Origin: SpSt-333 sp040751955
GTDB lineage: Bacteria > Bacteroidota > Ignavibacteria > UBA10030 > UBA8401
Assembly (NCBI GenBank): GCA_040751955.1
Contig: JBFMFY010000009.1
Span: 15,074-79,073, forward strand
DNA: 64,000 bases
Direction: 5' to 3'
Shown here: positions 36,401-45,418 of the stretch, in pieces
How the letters are laid out: each line of letters starts with the position of its first letter
Numbering within the stretch: position 1 is the stretch's first letter
Made by a program: the position numbers and the translations under genes
Notes under the pieces: model-generated
Databases searched by the model: none
Told to the model about the DNA's origin: nothing
The model's input: the letters and a program-made list of their open reading frames with translations, nothing else

Positions 36401-37768
36401 TTAAACAATGACAATGCAGTCTTGACGAAATACGATGTACCGTACGGTGCAATGCTTCAGTTGGCAGATGGCGCGCAGATACGCAAAGGACAATTACTCT
36501 ATGAATGGGATCCGTACAACGCAACAATCATTTCGGAACATGCCGGTGAAGTGAAATATCAGGACTTGAAAGAGAACATTACGTATCGTGATGAACCTGA
36601 TGAACAAACCGGCCATATTCAAAAGGTTGTCATCGAGTCGCGCGATCGCAATCTCAGTCCGTCAATCATGATCGTCGATAAAGCAGGGAAGAAGATAGCA
36701 AACTACATCATTCCCACCCGCGCTCACATCTTGGTTGATGATGGTGAATCGATCGGTGCTGGAACAGTTCTCGTAAAAATTCCTCGCGACATCGGCAAGA
36801 CGCGCGATATCACCGGCGGTCTGCCGCGTGTAACCGAATTATTTGAAGCCCGTTCCCCGGCGGAGCCGGCAGTCGTATCCGAAATTGACGGTACGGTAAC
36901 GTTCGGTGCACAAAAACGCGGATCACGTGAAGTGATTGTTACCAGCCATGATCAACGGGAGCGGAAGGTGTATATGATCCCGCTCGGCAAGCATGTGCTT
37001 GTCCAAGAGAACGATATCATCCGAAGCGGGGAACGACTTTCCGACGGCGCCATCGACCCGCACGATATCTTGCGGATCAAAGGTACCAGCGCGGTGCAGG
37101 AATATCTTGTGAACGAAATTCAGGAAGTCTATCGAATGCAAGGTGTGAAAATCAACGATAAGCACATCGAAATTATCGTGCGTCAGATGATGCAAAAGGT
37201 CCGCGTCACCGATCCGGGAGATACGCATTTCCTCGAAGGGGACTACATCGACAAAGTGAAATTTGAAGAGGAAAATCGATCGTTGGAAGGGATGGTCTTC
37301 ATTGAGCACAAGGGAGATTCAAAACAGAAGAACAATACTGTTGCTGAAAAAAAGAAGATCAAAGAGATCAATGTTGAATTGAAAAAGAAAGAAAAGAAAC
37401 CGATCGAGTTCAGGGATGCCGAGCCTGCATTGTCTGAACCGGTGCTTCTCGGAATTACGACGGCGTCGCTTTCAACAGATAGCTTCATTTCAGCGGCATC
37501 ATTCCAGGAGACGACCAAAGTGCTCACCGATGCTGCGATTGAAGCAAAGGTCGATCACCTTCTTGGATTGAAAGAAAATGTGATCATGGGACATCTTATT
37601 CCAGCCGGTACCGGCTTGAAGAAATTCCGGGAAGTGTTGGTTGAATCGAAGAAGCCTTCCCGCGCTATTGAGAAGCCGGCTGTAACCGATGAGGCAGAAG
37701 GGGAGTTGAAAGAAGAGGAAGTTGTACTGGTGAAAAAAGCACGGAAAAAAACAAAGACAACGGTGTAA
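33461..37768 (+). CDS. rpoC: DNA-directed RNA polymerase subunit beta'
   Basis: 1435 residues. The N-terminal zinc finger is CYCGKYKRIRYKGIICDRCG. The catalytic loop NADFDGDQM holds the three Mg-binding aspartates (near residue 475). The bridge-helix/trigger-loop region includes GSRGSKEQVRQLAGMRGLM-type sequence (SGARGSKEQVRQLAGMRGLM), and the second zinc site is CESKRGVCAKCYGRNL. The C-terminal ~80 residues are charged and end in KKARKKTKTTV, an extra tail. GGAG lies 8 nt upstream of the ATG. Clean single gene; no fission. Confidence 0.97.
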   Translation: MMFRSNDTKAHKVFSRISISLASSDEILSRSYGEVTKPETINYRSFRPERDGLFCERIFGPTRDWECYCGKYKRIRYKGIICDRCGVEVTQKSVRRERMGHIALAVPIVHIWYFRSLPSKISYVLGISNKDLEKIVYYESYVVTNPGTTGLQLKDLITEDQYFEILSSLPEKNQDLEDDDPKKFVAKIGGEAIKDLLKKVEVESLSAELRALLRVETSAQRKQEYLKRLRVIEAFRDKEGSPPNKPDWMVLDVIPVIPPELRPLVPLEGGRFATSDLNDLYRRVIIRNNRLKRLIDIKAPEVILRNEKRMLQEAVDSLFDNSRRTNAVRSDNNRALKSLSDMLKGKQGRFRQNLLGKRVDYSGRSVIVVGPELQLHQCGLPKDMAVELFKPFIIRKLIERGLSKTVKSAKKMVEKKTADIWEILEGIIDGHPILLNRAPTLHRLGIQAFQPVLVEGKAIRIHPMVCTAFNADFDGDQMAVHVPLSFDAQLEARILMLSSHNILSPASGAPIITPTQDQVLGCYYLTKSKAGAKGEGMLFASAQEVIIARNEGKLDLHARIKVRYDGKLIETTTGRVIFNQIVPEGLGYINELLNKKRLVQIIAMAFRRCGNQRTAKFLDEMKMLGFTYAMKGGLSVNVSDVAVPKEKEDLIAKAQKEVDSVERQYQNGFITNGERYNKVIDVWTRTTSRVAERLFDSLQNSKEGFNSIYMMIDSGARGSKEQVRQLAGMRGLMAKPQKSLSGATGELIENPIIANFREGLSILEYFISTHGARKGLADTALKTADAGYLTRRLVDVAQDAIISEEDCGTFRGVLTGALKEGEDVKEPLSERILGRVSVHDVKDPMSGKILVKAGDIIDEDVAQAISETSIELVEIRSVLTCESKRGVCAKCYGRNLTTGKLVEVGETVGIIAAQSIGEPGTQLTLRTFHTGGTASLIASQSHISSKFDGYVKYEGIKSIKINTEEGEKILSLGRSGVIHVLNNDNAVLTKYDVPYGAMLQLADGAQIRKGQLLYEWDPYNATIISEHAGEVKYQDLKENITYRDEPDEQTGHIQKVVIESRDRNLSPSIMIVDKAGKKIANYIIPTRAHILVDDGESIGAGTVLVKIPRDIGKTRDITGGLPRVTELFEARSPAEPAVVSEIDGTVTFGAQKRGSREVIVTSHDQRERKVYMIPLGKHVLVQENDIIRSGERLSDGAIDPHDILRIKGTSAVQEYLVNEIQEVYRMQGVKINDKHIEIIVRQMMQKVRVTDPGDTHFLEGDYIDKVKFEEENRSLEGMVFIEHKGDSKQKNNTVAEKKKIKEINVELKKKEKKPIEFRDAEPALSEPVLLGITTASLSTDSFISAASFQETTKVLTDAAIEAKVDHLLGLKENVIMGHLIPAGTGLKKFREVLVESKKPSRAIEKPAVTDEAEGELKEEEVVLVKKARKKTKTTV

Positions 37769-37806
37769 CTTTCCGGATGGTGATGAAATATTTGCCATCT
37801 CAATTG

Positions 37807-37835
37807 TTGACATAAAAATATTTTTTTGCTATATT
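37807..37835 (+). promoter_or_regulatory. strong sigma70-type promoter of the rpsL operon
   Basis: TTGACA (37807-37812), 17-nt AT-rich spacer, TATATT (37830-37835), 44 bp before the rpsL start. It matches the enterobacterial consensus closely rather than the TAnnTTTG -7 box of Bacteroidia. Confidence 0.75.
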
Positions 37836-37878
37836 ACTTGGCTTAATTTTTAGTATTTAGAATCATTGGAGAACGTCG

Positions 37879-38250
37879 TTGCCTACGATTAATCAACTGG
37901 TTAGACTTGGTCGTGAAGACTTAGCGGTGAAGAGTAAATCTCCTGCGCTCGAAGGGAATCCCCAGAAGCGTGGTGTCTGCACACGTGTATATACGACAAC
38001 CCCGAAGAAACCGAACTCTGCACTCCGTAAAGTCGCCCGCGTGAAGTTGACAAATCAGATCGAAGTGACCGCTTATATTCCCGGTGAAGGGCATAATCTT
38101 CAAGAGCACTCGATTGTTTTAATTCGCGGAGGCCGTGTAAAAGATCTTCCGGGCGTTCGTTATCATATTGTGCGAGGAACGCTTGACACTCAGGGTGTTC
38201 AGGACCGCAAACAGGGGCGTTCCAAATACGGCGCAAAGAGACCGAAATAA
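37879..38250 (+). CDS. rpsL: 30S ribosomal protein S12
   Basis: 123 residues, TTG start (37879). Conserved TTPKKPNSALRKVARVKLTN and RVKDLPGVRYHIVRG are present; both lysines associated with streptomycin sensitivity are wild-type. S12 sits in the decoding centre. First gene of the str operon, downstream of a strong promoter. Confidence 0.97.
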   Translation: MPTINQLVRLGREDLAVKSKSPALEGNPQKRGVCTRVYTTTPKKPNSALRKVARVKLTNQIEVTAYIPGEGHNLQEHSIVLIRGGRVKDLPGVRYHIVRGTLDTQGVQDRKQGRSKYGAKRPK

Positions 38251-38269
38251 CGAGGATCAGAAGTAGAAC

Positions 38270-38740
38270 ATGAGAAAAAAAACAGCATCTAAGCGCATTC
38301 CATCGGTAGATCCCAAGTATGGGGATTTACTTATCAACAGATTCATCAGCAATATTATGAAAGATGGTAAAAAGCATCTTGCCCAAACCATTCTCTATAA
38401 TGCGCTTGATGTTGTTGGTGAACGCGTAAAGAATCAAAACCCTCTCGATGTTTTCAAAAAGGCAGTAAATAACGTATCTCCCGTGATTGAAATTCGCGCA
38501 CGGAGAGTTGGCGGAGCAACCTATCAGGTTCCTACAGAAGTTCGTCCCGAACGGCGAACCGCTCTCGCAATTCGTTGGCTTATCGGCTACGCAAATGAAC
38601 GTTCGGATAAGTCCATGTCGTTGAAGCTTGCCGCAGAAATTGTTGCAGCAGCAAACGGCGAAGGTAATGCGGTGAAGAAAAAAGAAGATACACACCGCAT
38701 GGCAGAAGCGAATAAAGCTTTTGCTCACTTTAAGTGGTAA
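38270..38740 (+). CDS. rpsG: 30S ribosomal protein S7
   Basis: 156 residues, full length. VDPKYGDLLINRFISNIMKD, then the beta-hairpin arm ARRVGGATYQVPTEVRPERR and the C-terminal helix ending MAEANKAFAHFKW. It nucleates assembly of the 30S head and contacts the E-site tRNA. Confidence 0.97.
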   Translation: MRKKTASKRIPSVDPKYGDLLINRFISNIMKDGKKHLAQTILYNALDVVGERVKNQNPLDVFKKAVNNVSPVIEIRARRVGGATYQVPTEVRPERRTALAIRWLIGYANERSDKSMSLKLAAEIVAAANGEGNAVKKKEDTHRMAEANKAFAHFKW

Positions 38741-38822
38741 TAGTTTTTTAGTCTAATCATATACAATCAGTTTTTCTCTCAGGGAGAACTCTGTAGTTCT
38801 GTTTTGAGATCTGGGATCAAGT

Positions 38823-40916
38823 ATGCCTCGTAAGTATTCATTAGAACGTACGCGCAACATTGGAATTATGGCTCACATCGACGCCGGTAAAACAACGACG
38901 ACGGAGCGGATTCTGTTTTATACCGGTGTGTTGCATCGCATGGGCGAAGTGCATGACGGCGGCGCCACTATGGACTGGATGGAGCAGGAAAAAGAGCGAG
39001 GCATTACGATCACCTCTGCTGCGACCACCTGCTTCTGGAAAGATCATCGCGTCAATATTATTGATACGCCCGGTCACGTAGACTTTACAATCGAAGTTGA
39101 ACGTTCACTGCGTGTTCTCGATGGTGCGGTTGCACTGTTCTGTTCTGTTGGCGGCGTTGAACCTCAATCCGAAACGGTGTGGCGTCAAGCTGACAAATAT
39201 GGTGTTCCGCGCATTGCGTTCGTAAATAAGATGGACCGTATCGGCGCCGATTTTCTCGGTGCTGTGCAGATGATGAAAGATCGTCTTGGTGCAAACGCTG
39301 TTCCCATCCAGCTGCCTGTTGGACAAGGGGACATGTTTAAAGGCATCATTGATCTTGTGAAGATGAAGGCGCATGTGTTCCATGATCATTCTAACGGCAT
39401 GACGTGGGATGAGATTGAAATTCCGCATGACTTGCAGGCACAAGCTGCAGAGTATCGTACAAAAATGCTCGAAGCAGTCTCCGATGAGGACGACACGCTT
39501 CTCGAAAAATACCTTGAGGGAAAAGAGATCACCGAAAAAGAAATTATTGACGTCCTCCGCCGTGCATGTTTGAAAGTATCAATCGTGCCTGTGCTTTGCG
39601 GTTCTTCATTCAAGAACAAGGGTGTACAGATGCTGCTTGATTCGGTTGTGAACTTCCTTCCGTCGCCGCTTGATATTCAGGGGGGAGTGATCACCGGGCA
39701 TCATCCGAACATGAAGGACACTGTTTCCCGCAAAGTGGCAGATAATGAAAAATTCACTGCGCTTGCTTTCAAGATTATGACCGACCCGTATGTGGGACGG
39801 TTGACGTTTTTCCGCGTGTACAGCGGAACGGTGAAAGCCGGCTCATATCTTTACAATTCAACCAGTGATAAAAAAGAGCGTATCGGTCGCGTGCTTCGTA
39901 TGCATGCGAACCATCGCGAAGATGTCGATGAAGGATATGCCGGGGATATTCTGGCTGCGATCGGCTTTAAGAACACGCGCACAGGTGATACGTTGTGCGG
40001 CGAGGACGATCCGATCATTCTCGAAAAAATGGTATTTCCGGAACCGGTTATTCATCAGGCAATCGAACCGAAAACAAAAGCCGATCAGGAGAAACTCGGC
40101 GAAGCTCTTTCAAAACTTGCCGAAGAAGATCCGACATTTCGTGTTTCCACAAATCATGAAACCGGGCAAACGATCATCGGCGGAATGGGTGAGTTGCACC
40201 TTGAAATTATCGTCGATCGCATGAAGCGCGAATTCAAAGTTGAAGCGAACGTCGGTAAACCGCAGGTTGCATACAAAGAAACCATCCGCAAAAAAGTTAC
40301 AGCAGAAGGAAAATTTGTTCGTCAGTCTGGCGGTAAAGGACAGTACGGTCACGTCTGGATTGACCTCGAACCAAACGAAAAAGGAAAAGGGTACGAATTC
40401 GAAGATGCTATTGTTGGCGGCGTTATTCCGCGCGAATTTATTAAACCCGTTTCCGCAGGAATTCAGGAGGCGTTGAAAAACGGCATCCTCGCCGGATATC
40501 CGGTGGAAGATGTGAAAGTGCGGCTGTTTGATGGTTCGTACCACGATGTTGATTCGTCCGAAATGGCGTTCAAGATCGCGGGTTCGATGGCATTCCAGGA
40601 AGGTGCACGCAAAGCAGATCCGGTCATTCTCGAACCGATTATGGCTGTCGAAGTTGTGACACCGGAAGATTACCTTGGCGATGTCATGGGAGATCTCAAT
40701 TCGCGACGCGGCAAGATCGAGGGGATCAATCCGCGTAAAGATGCACAGGTCATTAAAGCGATGGTGCCGCTGTCCGAGATGTTCGGCTATGCGACGCAGC
40801 TGCGCTCAATGACGCAGGGTCGTGCGCTCTATACCATGCAATTCGATCACTATGACGAGACACCGAGATCGATATCCGATCAGATCATCGAAAAAGTAAA
40901 AGGCAAAGGCAACTAG
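38823..40916 (+). CDS. fusA: elongation factor G
   Basis: 697 residues. G1 AHIDAGKTTTTERILFYTG, G2 ERGITITSAA, G3 DTPGHVDF, G4 NKMDR. Domains II-V follow, ending in GRALYTMQFDHYDETPRSIS. A translocase GTPase. It lies in the standard str position between rpsG and tuf; no second EF-G gene is in the window. Confidence 0.97.
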   Translation: MPRKYSLERTRNIGIMAHIDAGKTTTTERILFYTGVLHRMGEVHDGGATMDWMEQEKERGITITSAATTCFWKDHRVNIIDTPGHVDFTIEVERSLRVLDGAVALFCSVGGVEPQSETVWRQADKYGVPRIAFVNKMDRIGADFLGAVQMMKDRLGANAVPIQLPVGQGDMFKGIIDLVKMKAHVFHDHSNGMTWDEIEIPHDLQAQAAEYRTKMLEAVSDEDDTLLEKYLEGKEITEKEIIDVLRRACLKVSIVPVLCGSSFKNKGVQMLLDSVVNFLPSPLDIQGGVITGHHPNMKDTVSRKVADNEKFTALAFKIMTDPYVGRLTFFRVYSGTVKAGSYLYNSTSDKKERIGRVLRMHANHREDVDEGYAGDILAAIGFKNTRTGDTLCGEDDPIILEKMVFPEPVIHQAIEPKTKADQEKLGEALSKLAEEDPTFRVSTNHETGQTIIGGMGELHLEIIVDRMKREFKVEANVGKPQVAYKETIRKKVTAEGKFVRQSGGKGQYGHVWIDLEPNEKGKGYEFEDAIVGGVIPREFIKPVSAGIQEALKNGILAGYPVEDVKVRLFDGSYHDVDSSEMAFKIAGSMAFQEGARKADPVILEPIMAVEVVTPEDYLGDVMGDLNSRRGKIEGINPRKDAQVIKAMVPLSEMFGYATQLRSMTQGRALYTMQFDHYDETPRSISDQIIEKVKGKGN

Positions 40917-40975
40917 TTTTAATTCAGGAATTTTGAAGAAGCAAACAATCACAATCAACACAAGGAGAAATCCTC

Positions 40976-42181
40976 ATGGCAAAAGAAAAATTTGACCGCA
41001 GCAAGCCGCACGTGAACGTCGGAACAATCGGCCACGTTGACCACGGCAAAACATCACTGACCGCAGCAATCACAATGACGATGTCATTGAAAGGTCTCTC
41101 AACGATCCGTACGTTCGATTCGATCGATAACGCTCCTGAAGAGCGAGAACGTGGTATCACTATTGCGACTGCACATGTCGAATATTCGACAGACAAGCGT
41201 CACTACGCACACGTTGATTGCCCTGGCCACGCTGACTATGTGAAGAACATGATCACCGGCGCGGCTCAAATGGACGGTGCCATCCTTGTCGTTGCCGGAA
41301 CAGACGGACCGATGCCGCAGACACGCGAGCACATTCTGCTTGCGCGTCAGGTCGGCGTTCCGCGTATCGTTGTGTTCTTGAACAAAGTTGATATTTCCGA
41401 TCCTGAGTTGCTGGATCTCGTCGAAATGGAATTGCGTGAGTTACTCACGTCGTACCAGTTCCCCGGCAACGACATTCCGATCATCCGTGGTTCAGCAACA
41501 AAAGCACTCGAAGCGTTTGCAGCAGGCAAGCCGGTGACGGATCCCGCTTTCAAACCGATTCTCGATTTGATGGATGCTGTCGATACCTACATTCCCGAAC
41601 CGCAGCGCGATGTTGATAAGCCGTTCCTGATGCCGATCGAAGACGTTTTCTCGATCACCGGTCGCGGAACCGTTGGTACGGGCCGTGTAGAAAAAGGACG
41701 TGCAAAAGTCGGTGACGAAATTGAGATCGTCGGTCTCGGCGCACATAAGAAATCGGTCATCACCGGTGCAGAAATGTTCCGCAAGGAATTGGATGAAGTT
41801 GTTGCGGGCGATAACGCAGGATTGTTGCTCCGCGGTGTTGAAAAGAACGAACTTGAACGCGGTATGGTTCTTGCAAAACCGGGTTCCATCACCCCTCACA
41901 AGAAATTCACCGCACAGGTGTACGTGTTGAAGAAAGAAGAAGGTGGACGCCACACGCCGTTCGTGAACGGATATCGTCCTCAATTCTATTTCCGTACAAC
42001 CGATGTTACCGGTGTTGTGTCATTGCCGACGGGCGTTGAAATGGTTATGCCCGGCGACAACGTGGATAATATGTCAATTGAGTTGATCTCCACGATTGCA
42101 ATGGACGAGGGACTCCGTTTCGCTATCCGCGAAGGGGGACGCACTGTCGGTTCCGGCGTTGTTACAAAGATCATCGAGTAA
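40976..42181 (+). CDS. tuf: elongation factor Tu
   Basis: 401 residues. G1 GHVDHGKTSLTAAIT (Ser in place of the usual second Thr), effector ERERGITIATAHVEY, G3 DCPGHADYVKN, G4 NKVD, G5 GSATKAL. Domains II and III are complete, ending VGSGVVTKIIE. It delivers aminoacyl-tRNA to the ribosome. CAAGGAGAAA precedes the ATG. This is the only tuf in the window; the secE-flanking tRNA cluster, where some relatives carry tuf, has none. Confidence 0.97.
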   Translation: MAKEKFDRSKPHVNVGTIGHVDHGKTSLTAAITMTMSLKGLSTIRTFDSIDNAPEERERGITIATAHVEYSTDKRHYAHVDCPGHADYVKNMITGAAQMDGAILVVAGTDGPMPQTREHILLARQVGVPRIVVFLNKVDISDPELLDLVEMELRELLTSYQFPGNDIPIIRGSATKALEAFAAGKPVTDPAFKPILDLMDAVDTYIPEPQRDVDKPFLMPIEDVFSITGRGTVGTGRVEKGRAKVGDEIEIVGLGAHKKSVITGAEMFRKELDEVVAGDNAGLLLRGVEKNELERGMVLAKPGSITPHKKFTAQVYVLKKEEGGRHTPFVNGYRPQFYFRTTDVTGVVSLPTGVEMVMPGDNVDNMSIELISTIAMDEGLRFAIREGGRTVGSGVVTKIIE

Positions 42182-42189
42182 TATTTTTG

Positions 42190-42215
42190 GCAGGTCGCCT
42201 CTAAGGGCGACCTGC
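42190..42215 (+). terminator. tuf-rpsJ intercistronic hairpin
   Basis: GCAGGTCGCC (42190-42199) pairs perfectly with GGCGACCTGC (42206-42215) over a 6-nt loop, followed by TCTTTAT. It could partly end tuf transcripts or act as an attenuator at the head of the S10 operon; it stops 20 bp before the rpsJ start. Confidence 0.6.
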
Positions 42216-42235
42216 TCTTTATCAGGAGAAGAACA

Positions 42236-42544
42236 TTGGCTGGTCAGAAAATACGAATCAAGTTGCGCTCGTACGATCATAACCTGATCGACAAGTCCGC
42301 AGAGAAGATTATTAAGACTGTGAAATCAACTGGTGCAGTCGTTTCCGGTCCGATCCCGCTTCCGACAAAGCGGTCAGTCTTTACGGTGAACAGATCTCCT
42401 CACGTCGATAAGAAGTCGCGCGAGCAATTCGAGATTAAAGCACACAAACGGCTGATTGATATCCTCTCGTCCGGGTCGAAGACGGTGGATGCGCTCATGA
42501 AGCTCGATCTGCCTGCCGGTGTCGATGTGGAAATTAAAGTGTAA
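42236..42544 (+). CDS. rpsJ: 30S ribosomal protein S10
   Basis: 102 residues, TTG start after AGGAGAA. KIRIKLRSYDHNLIDKSAEK, VSGPIPLPTKRSVFTVNRSP and HVDKKSREQFEIKAHKRLID are conserved. First gene of the S10 operon; also the NusE partner of NusG. Confidence 0.97.
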   Translation: MAGQKIRIKLRSYDHNLIDKSAEKIIKTVKSTGAVVSGPIPLPTKRSVFTVNRSPHVDKKSREQFEIKAHKRLIDILSSGSKTVDALMKLDLPAGVDVEIKV

Positions 42545-42617
42545 GCAGCTTCCGCTGCCGGATAACGGGCACCAACGTTCAAAAAAGTTTACGATTGTTC
42601 TCAAGGAGAATATACCT

Positions 42618-43241
42618 GTGAGTGGAATTTTAGGAAAAAAGATTGGCATGACAAGTGTCTATGACGATAACGGCGTCGCAGTACCATGCACCGTTATTGA
42701 AGCAGGACCATGTTACGTCACTCAAGTTCGCACAAAAGATAAAGACGGCTACGATGCTGTACAGCTCGGTTACGACGAGAAACCGGAACGCCTGCTGAAC
42801 AAACCGCTGAAAGGTCATTTTGCGAAAGCGGGCGCCAAAGCGCTCCGTCTTCTTCGCGAATTCAAAAACTTCAACGGAATGAAATTGGAACTCGGCCAGG
42901 AGCTTCGCGTCGATGCCGTATTTGCAAAAGGCGATTCGGTCGATGTGACGGCGCGTTCCAAAGGACGCGGCTTTCAAGGTGTCGTGAAGCGCCACCACTT
43001 CGGCGGCGTCGGCATGACTACGCACGGCCAATCGGATCGCGTACGCGCTCCCGGATCCATCGGCGGTTCGTCGTATCCTTCACGCGTGTTTAAAGGCATG
43101 CGTATGGCTGGAAGAATGGGTTTTGACAACGTAACGGTGAAGAATTTGACTGTGTTAAAAGTGATTCCCGAATCGAATCTGATCCTCGTTAAAGGATCGA
43201 TTCCCGGCGCAAAGAATACCTACGTCACCATAACGAAATAA
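42618..43241 (+). CDS. rplC: 50S ribosomal protein L3
   Basis: 207 residues from GTG 42618 (AAGGAG 9 nt upstream); an upstream in-frame ATG at 42519 would give a non-homologous extension overlapping rpsJ. GILGKKIGMTSVYDDNGVAV at the N-terminus and GRGFQGVVKRHHFGGVGMTT with HGQSDRVRAPGSIG in the central loop near the peptidyl transferase centre. Confidence 0.96.
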   Translation: MSGILGKKIGMTSVYDDNGVAVPCTVIEAGPCYVTQVRTKDKDGYDAVQLGYDEKPERLLNKPLKGHFAKAGAKALRLLREFKNFNGMKLELGQELRVDAVFAKGDSVDVTARSKGRGFQGVVKRHHFGGVGMTTHGQSDRVRAPGSIGGSSYPSRVFKGMRMAGRMGFDNVTVKNLTVLKVIPESNLILVKGSIPGAKNTYVTITK

Positions 43242-43263
43242 CCGACTGTAGAAAGCATCCGAT

Positions 43264-43893
43264 ATGAAACTCGATGTCCTGAAAAAAGACGGAACGAAGA
43301 ACGGCGAAACGATAGAGTTAAAGCCGGACATTTTTGAAATTGAACCGAACGATCATGCGATCTACCAGGCGGTCCGTTCCTACTGGGCGAATCAGCGCCA
43401 GGGAACGCACAAAGTAAAACCGCGCAACGAGGTCCGTGGCGGCGGCAAAAAACCGTTCTCGCAAAAGAAAACCGGACGCGCACGGCAAGGTACAGGTCGT
43501 TCTCCATTGATGCCGGGTGGCGGTTCGATCTTCGGTCCGACACCGCATGATTATGTGGTGAAACTTCCTGCAAAAGTAAAACGTCTTGCACGCAAATCTG
43601 CATGGTCGTACAAGGCAAAAGACGGACAAATTGTGATCGTCGAAGATTTTTCACTCGACGCACCGAAGACAAAAGAGATGGTGACGATCCTGAAAGCGCT
43701 GCAGGTGAATCAGAAAAAAGTGCTCTTCTTGACTCCGGCAACGGATATGAACATGCTGAAATCGGGACGCAATATTCCCACACTGAATGTGCTCGAAGCG
43801 GCAAAAGCATCTACGTACGACATTCTCAACAACAATGTCGTTGTCTTAACCAAGAGCAGCGTTGATGTCATTAATAAAACATTTGCAAACTAA
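43264..43893 (+). CDS. rplD: 50S ribosomal protein L4
   Basis: 209 residues. The exit-tunnel extension reads RQGTHKVKPRNEVRGGGKKP then FSQKKTGRARQGTGRSPLMP. The globular part ends in VVVLTKSSVDVINKTFAN. In E. coli L4 represses the S10 operon; no matching leader was identified here. Confidence 0.96.
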   Translation: MKLDVLKKDGTKNGETIELKPDIFEIEPNDHAIYQAVRSYWANQRQGTHKVKPRNEVRGGGKKPFSQKKTGRARQGTGRSPLMPGGGSIFGPTPHDYVVKLPAKVKRLARKSAWSYKAKDGQIVIVEDFSLDAPKTKEMVTILKALQVNQKKVLFLTPATDMNMLKSGRNIPTLNVLEAAKASTYDILNNNVVVLTKSSVDVINKTFAN

Positions 43894-43915
43894 CTGAACA
43901 GCGGCGGAAATCATC

Positions 43916-44203
43916 ATGGGTATCTTAATTCAACCATTACTGACCGAAAAGATGACGGAACTGGCATCAACACGCCAGTACGCCTTCAAAGTCGATCAGG
44001 CGGCAAACAAAATTGAAATCGCACGCGCCGTGGAAAAGAAATTCAATGTGAACGTTACCAGTGTGCGCACGTTGATCGTCAAGGGAAAAGTAAAAACACA
44101 ATTGACACGCCGCGGACGTGTTGAAGGCAGGAAGGGCGATTGGAAGAAAGCGATCGTCACTCTTAAAGACGGTCAAACCATTGATTTTTTGGCAACAGTG
44201 TAA
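43916..44203 (+). CDS. rplW: 50S ribosomal protein L23
   Basis: 95 residues. ILIQPLLTEKMTELASTRQY, FKVDQAANKIEIARAVEKKF, NVTSVRTLIVKGK. It lies at the tunnel exit and docks trigger factor and SRP. Packed 22 bp after rplD. Confidence 0.96.
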   Translation: MGILIQPLLTEKMTELASTRQYAFKVDQAANKIEIARAVEKKFNVNVTSVRTLIVKGKVKTQLTRRGRVEGRKGDWKKAIVTLKDGQTIDFLATV

Positions 44204-44218
44204 CGGGAAGAACAGGAT

Positions 44219-45052
44219 ATGGCACTTCGTAAATTAAAACCAACGACGGCGGCAACTCGATTCTACTCGATTGCAACGTATGAAGAGATCACAAAATCAA
44301 AACCTGAGAAATCTCTTCTCGAGAAGATTACCAAGTCCGGCGGACGGAACAGTCACGGTCATGTGACCTCGCGTCATCGCGGCGGCGGACACAAACGCCG
44401 GTATCGTGTTATCGATTTTAAGCGCGACAAGAGGAATATCGAAGGAAAGATTACCAGTATTGAGTACGATCCGAATCGTTCATGTTACATCGCGCTCGTC
44501 CAATATCCTGATGGTGAAAAAAGATACATTCTGGCTCCCGAAGGATTAAAGGTCGGTGCAAAGATCATTGCGGGAGAGAACATTGAACCGAATCTCGGAT
44601 ATGCATTGCCGTTGAAAGCGATCCCCGTGAATACGATGGTTCACAATATTGAATTGAAAGCCGGAAAAGGGGGACAGATCGCACGGAGTGCAGGCAACTA
44701 TGCAACAGTGCAAGCGAAAGAAGGAGATTTTGTGCTGTTAAAATTCCCTTCGGGCGAATCACGCAATGTCCATGCGAATTGTTATGCGACCGTCGGTCAA
44801 CTCGGCAACCTCGATCATGAAAATATCAGTTTGGGTAAAGCGGGCCGCTCGCGCTGGCTCGGCATCCGTCCGCACACGCGCGGTATGGTGATGAATCCTG
44901 TGGATCATCCGATGGGGGGCGGTCAAGGAAAATCAAAAGGCGGGGGCGGCTGGCAGCATCCGCGCAGTCCGTGGGGTCAGTTGTCCAAAGGATTGAAGAC
45001 ACGAAAGCATAAGAAGCAATCAAGTAAATACATTGTCAAGCGTCGTAAGTAA
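44219..45052 (+). CDS. rplB: 50S ribosomal protein L2
   Basis: 277 residues. LRKLKPTTAATRFYSIATYE, GGRNSHGHVTSRHRGGGHKR, and the C-terminal MNPVDHPMGGGQGKSKGGGG segment that carries the conserved His near the peptidyl transferase centre. A short inverted repeat (AACCTTGC 45061-45068 with GCAAGGTT 45086-45093) follows in the gap before rpsS. Confidence 0.97.
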   Translation: MALRKLKPTTAATRFYSIATYEEITKSKPEKSLLEKITKSGGRNSHGHVTSRHRGGGHKRRYRVIDFKRDKRNIEGKITSIEYDPNRSCYIALVQYPDGEKRYILAPEGLKVGAKIIAGENIEPNLGYALPLKAIPVNTMVHNIELKAGKGGQIARSAGNYATVQAKEGDFVLLKFPSGESRNVHANCYATVGQLGNLDHENISLGKAGRSRWLGIRPHTRGMVMNPVDHPMGGGQGKSKGGGGWQHPRSPWGQLSKGLKTRKHKKQSSKYIVKRRK

Positions 45053-45113
45053 TTTCATTCAACCTTGCAAGGGTTCCAATCATTCGCAAGGTTAGTAAGT
45101 TAAAGAGAGCACT

Positions 45114-45392
45114 ATGAGTCGTTCACTCAAAAAAGGTCCATACATCGATTTGCGCTTGCTGCAGAAAGTGGAAGCGCTGAACAAGACAAATAAAAAGCAG
45201 GTGATCAAAACCTGGTCCCGCGCATGCACCATTCCGCCGGAGTTTGTCGGGCATACGTTCGCCGTACACAACGGGAACAAGTTCATTCCTGTCTATATTC
45301 AGGAAGCGATGGTAGGACACAAGCTTGGTGAATTTGCACCGACTCGAATTTTCCGCGGACATCCCGGATTAAAAACCGAAGCCGCAGCATAA
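45114..45392 (+). CDS. rpsS: 30S ribosomal protein S19
   Basis: 92 residues. SRSLKKGPYIDLRLLQKVEA, TWSRACTIPPEFVGHTFAVH, KLGEFAPTRIFRGHPG. It contacts the A-site side of the 30S head. AGAGAG lies upstream of the ATG. Confidence 0.97.
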   Translation: MSRSLKKGPYIDLRLLQKVEALNKTNKKQVIKTWSRACTIPPEFVGHTFAVHNGNKFIPVYIQEAMVGHKLGEFAPTRIFRGHPGLKTEAAA

Positions 45393-45418
45393 ACAGAAAT
45401 TTTTGGAGATGATAGTAC

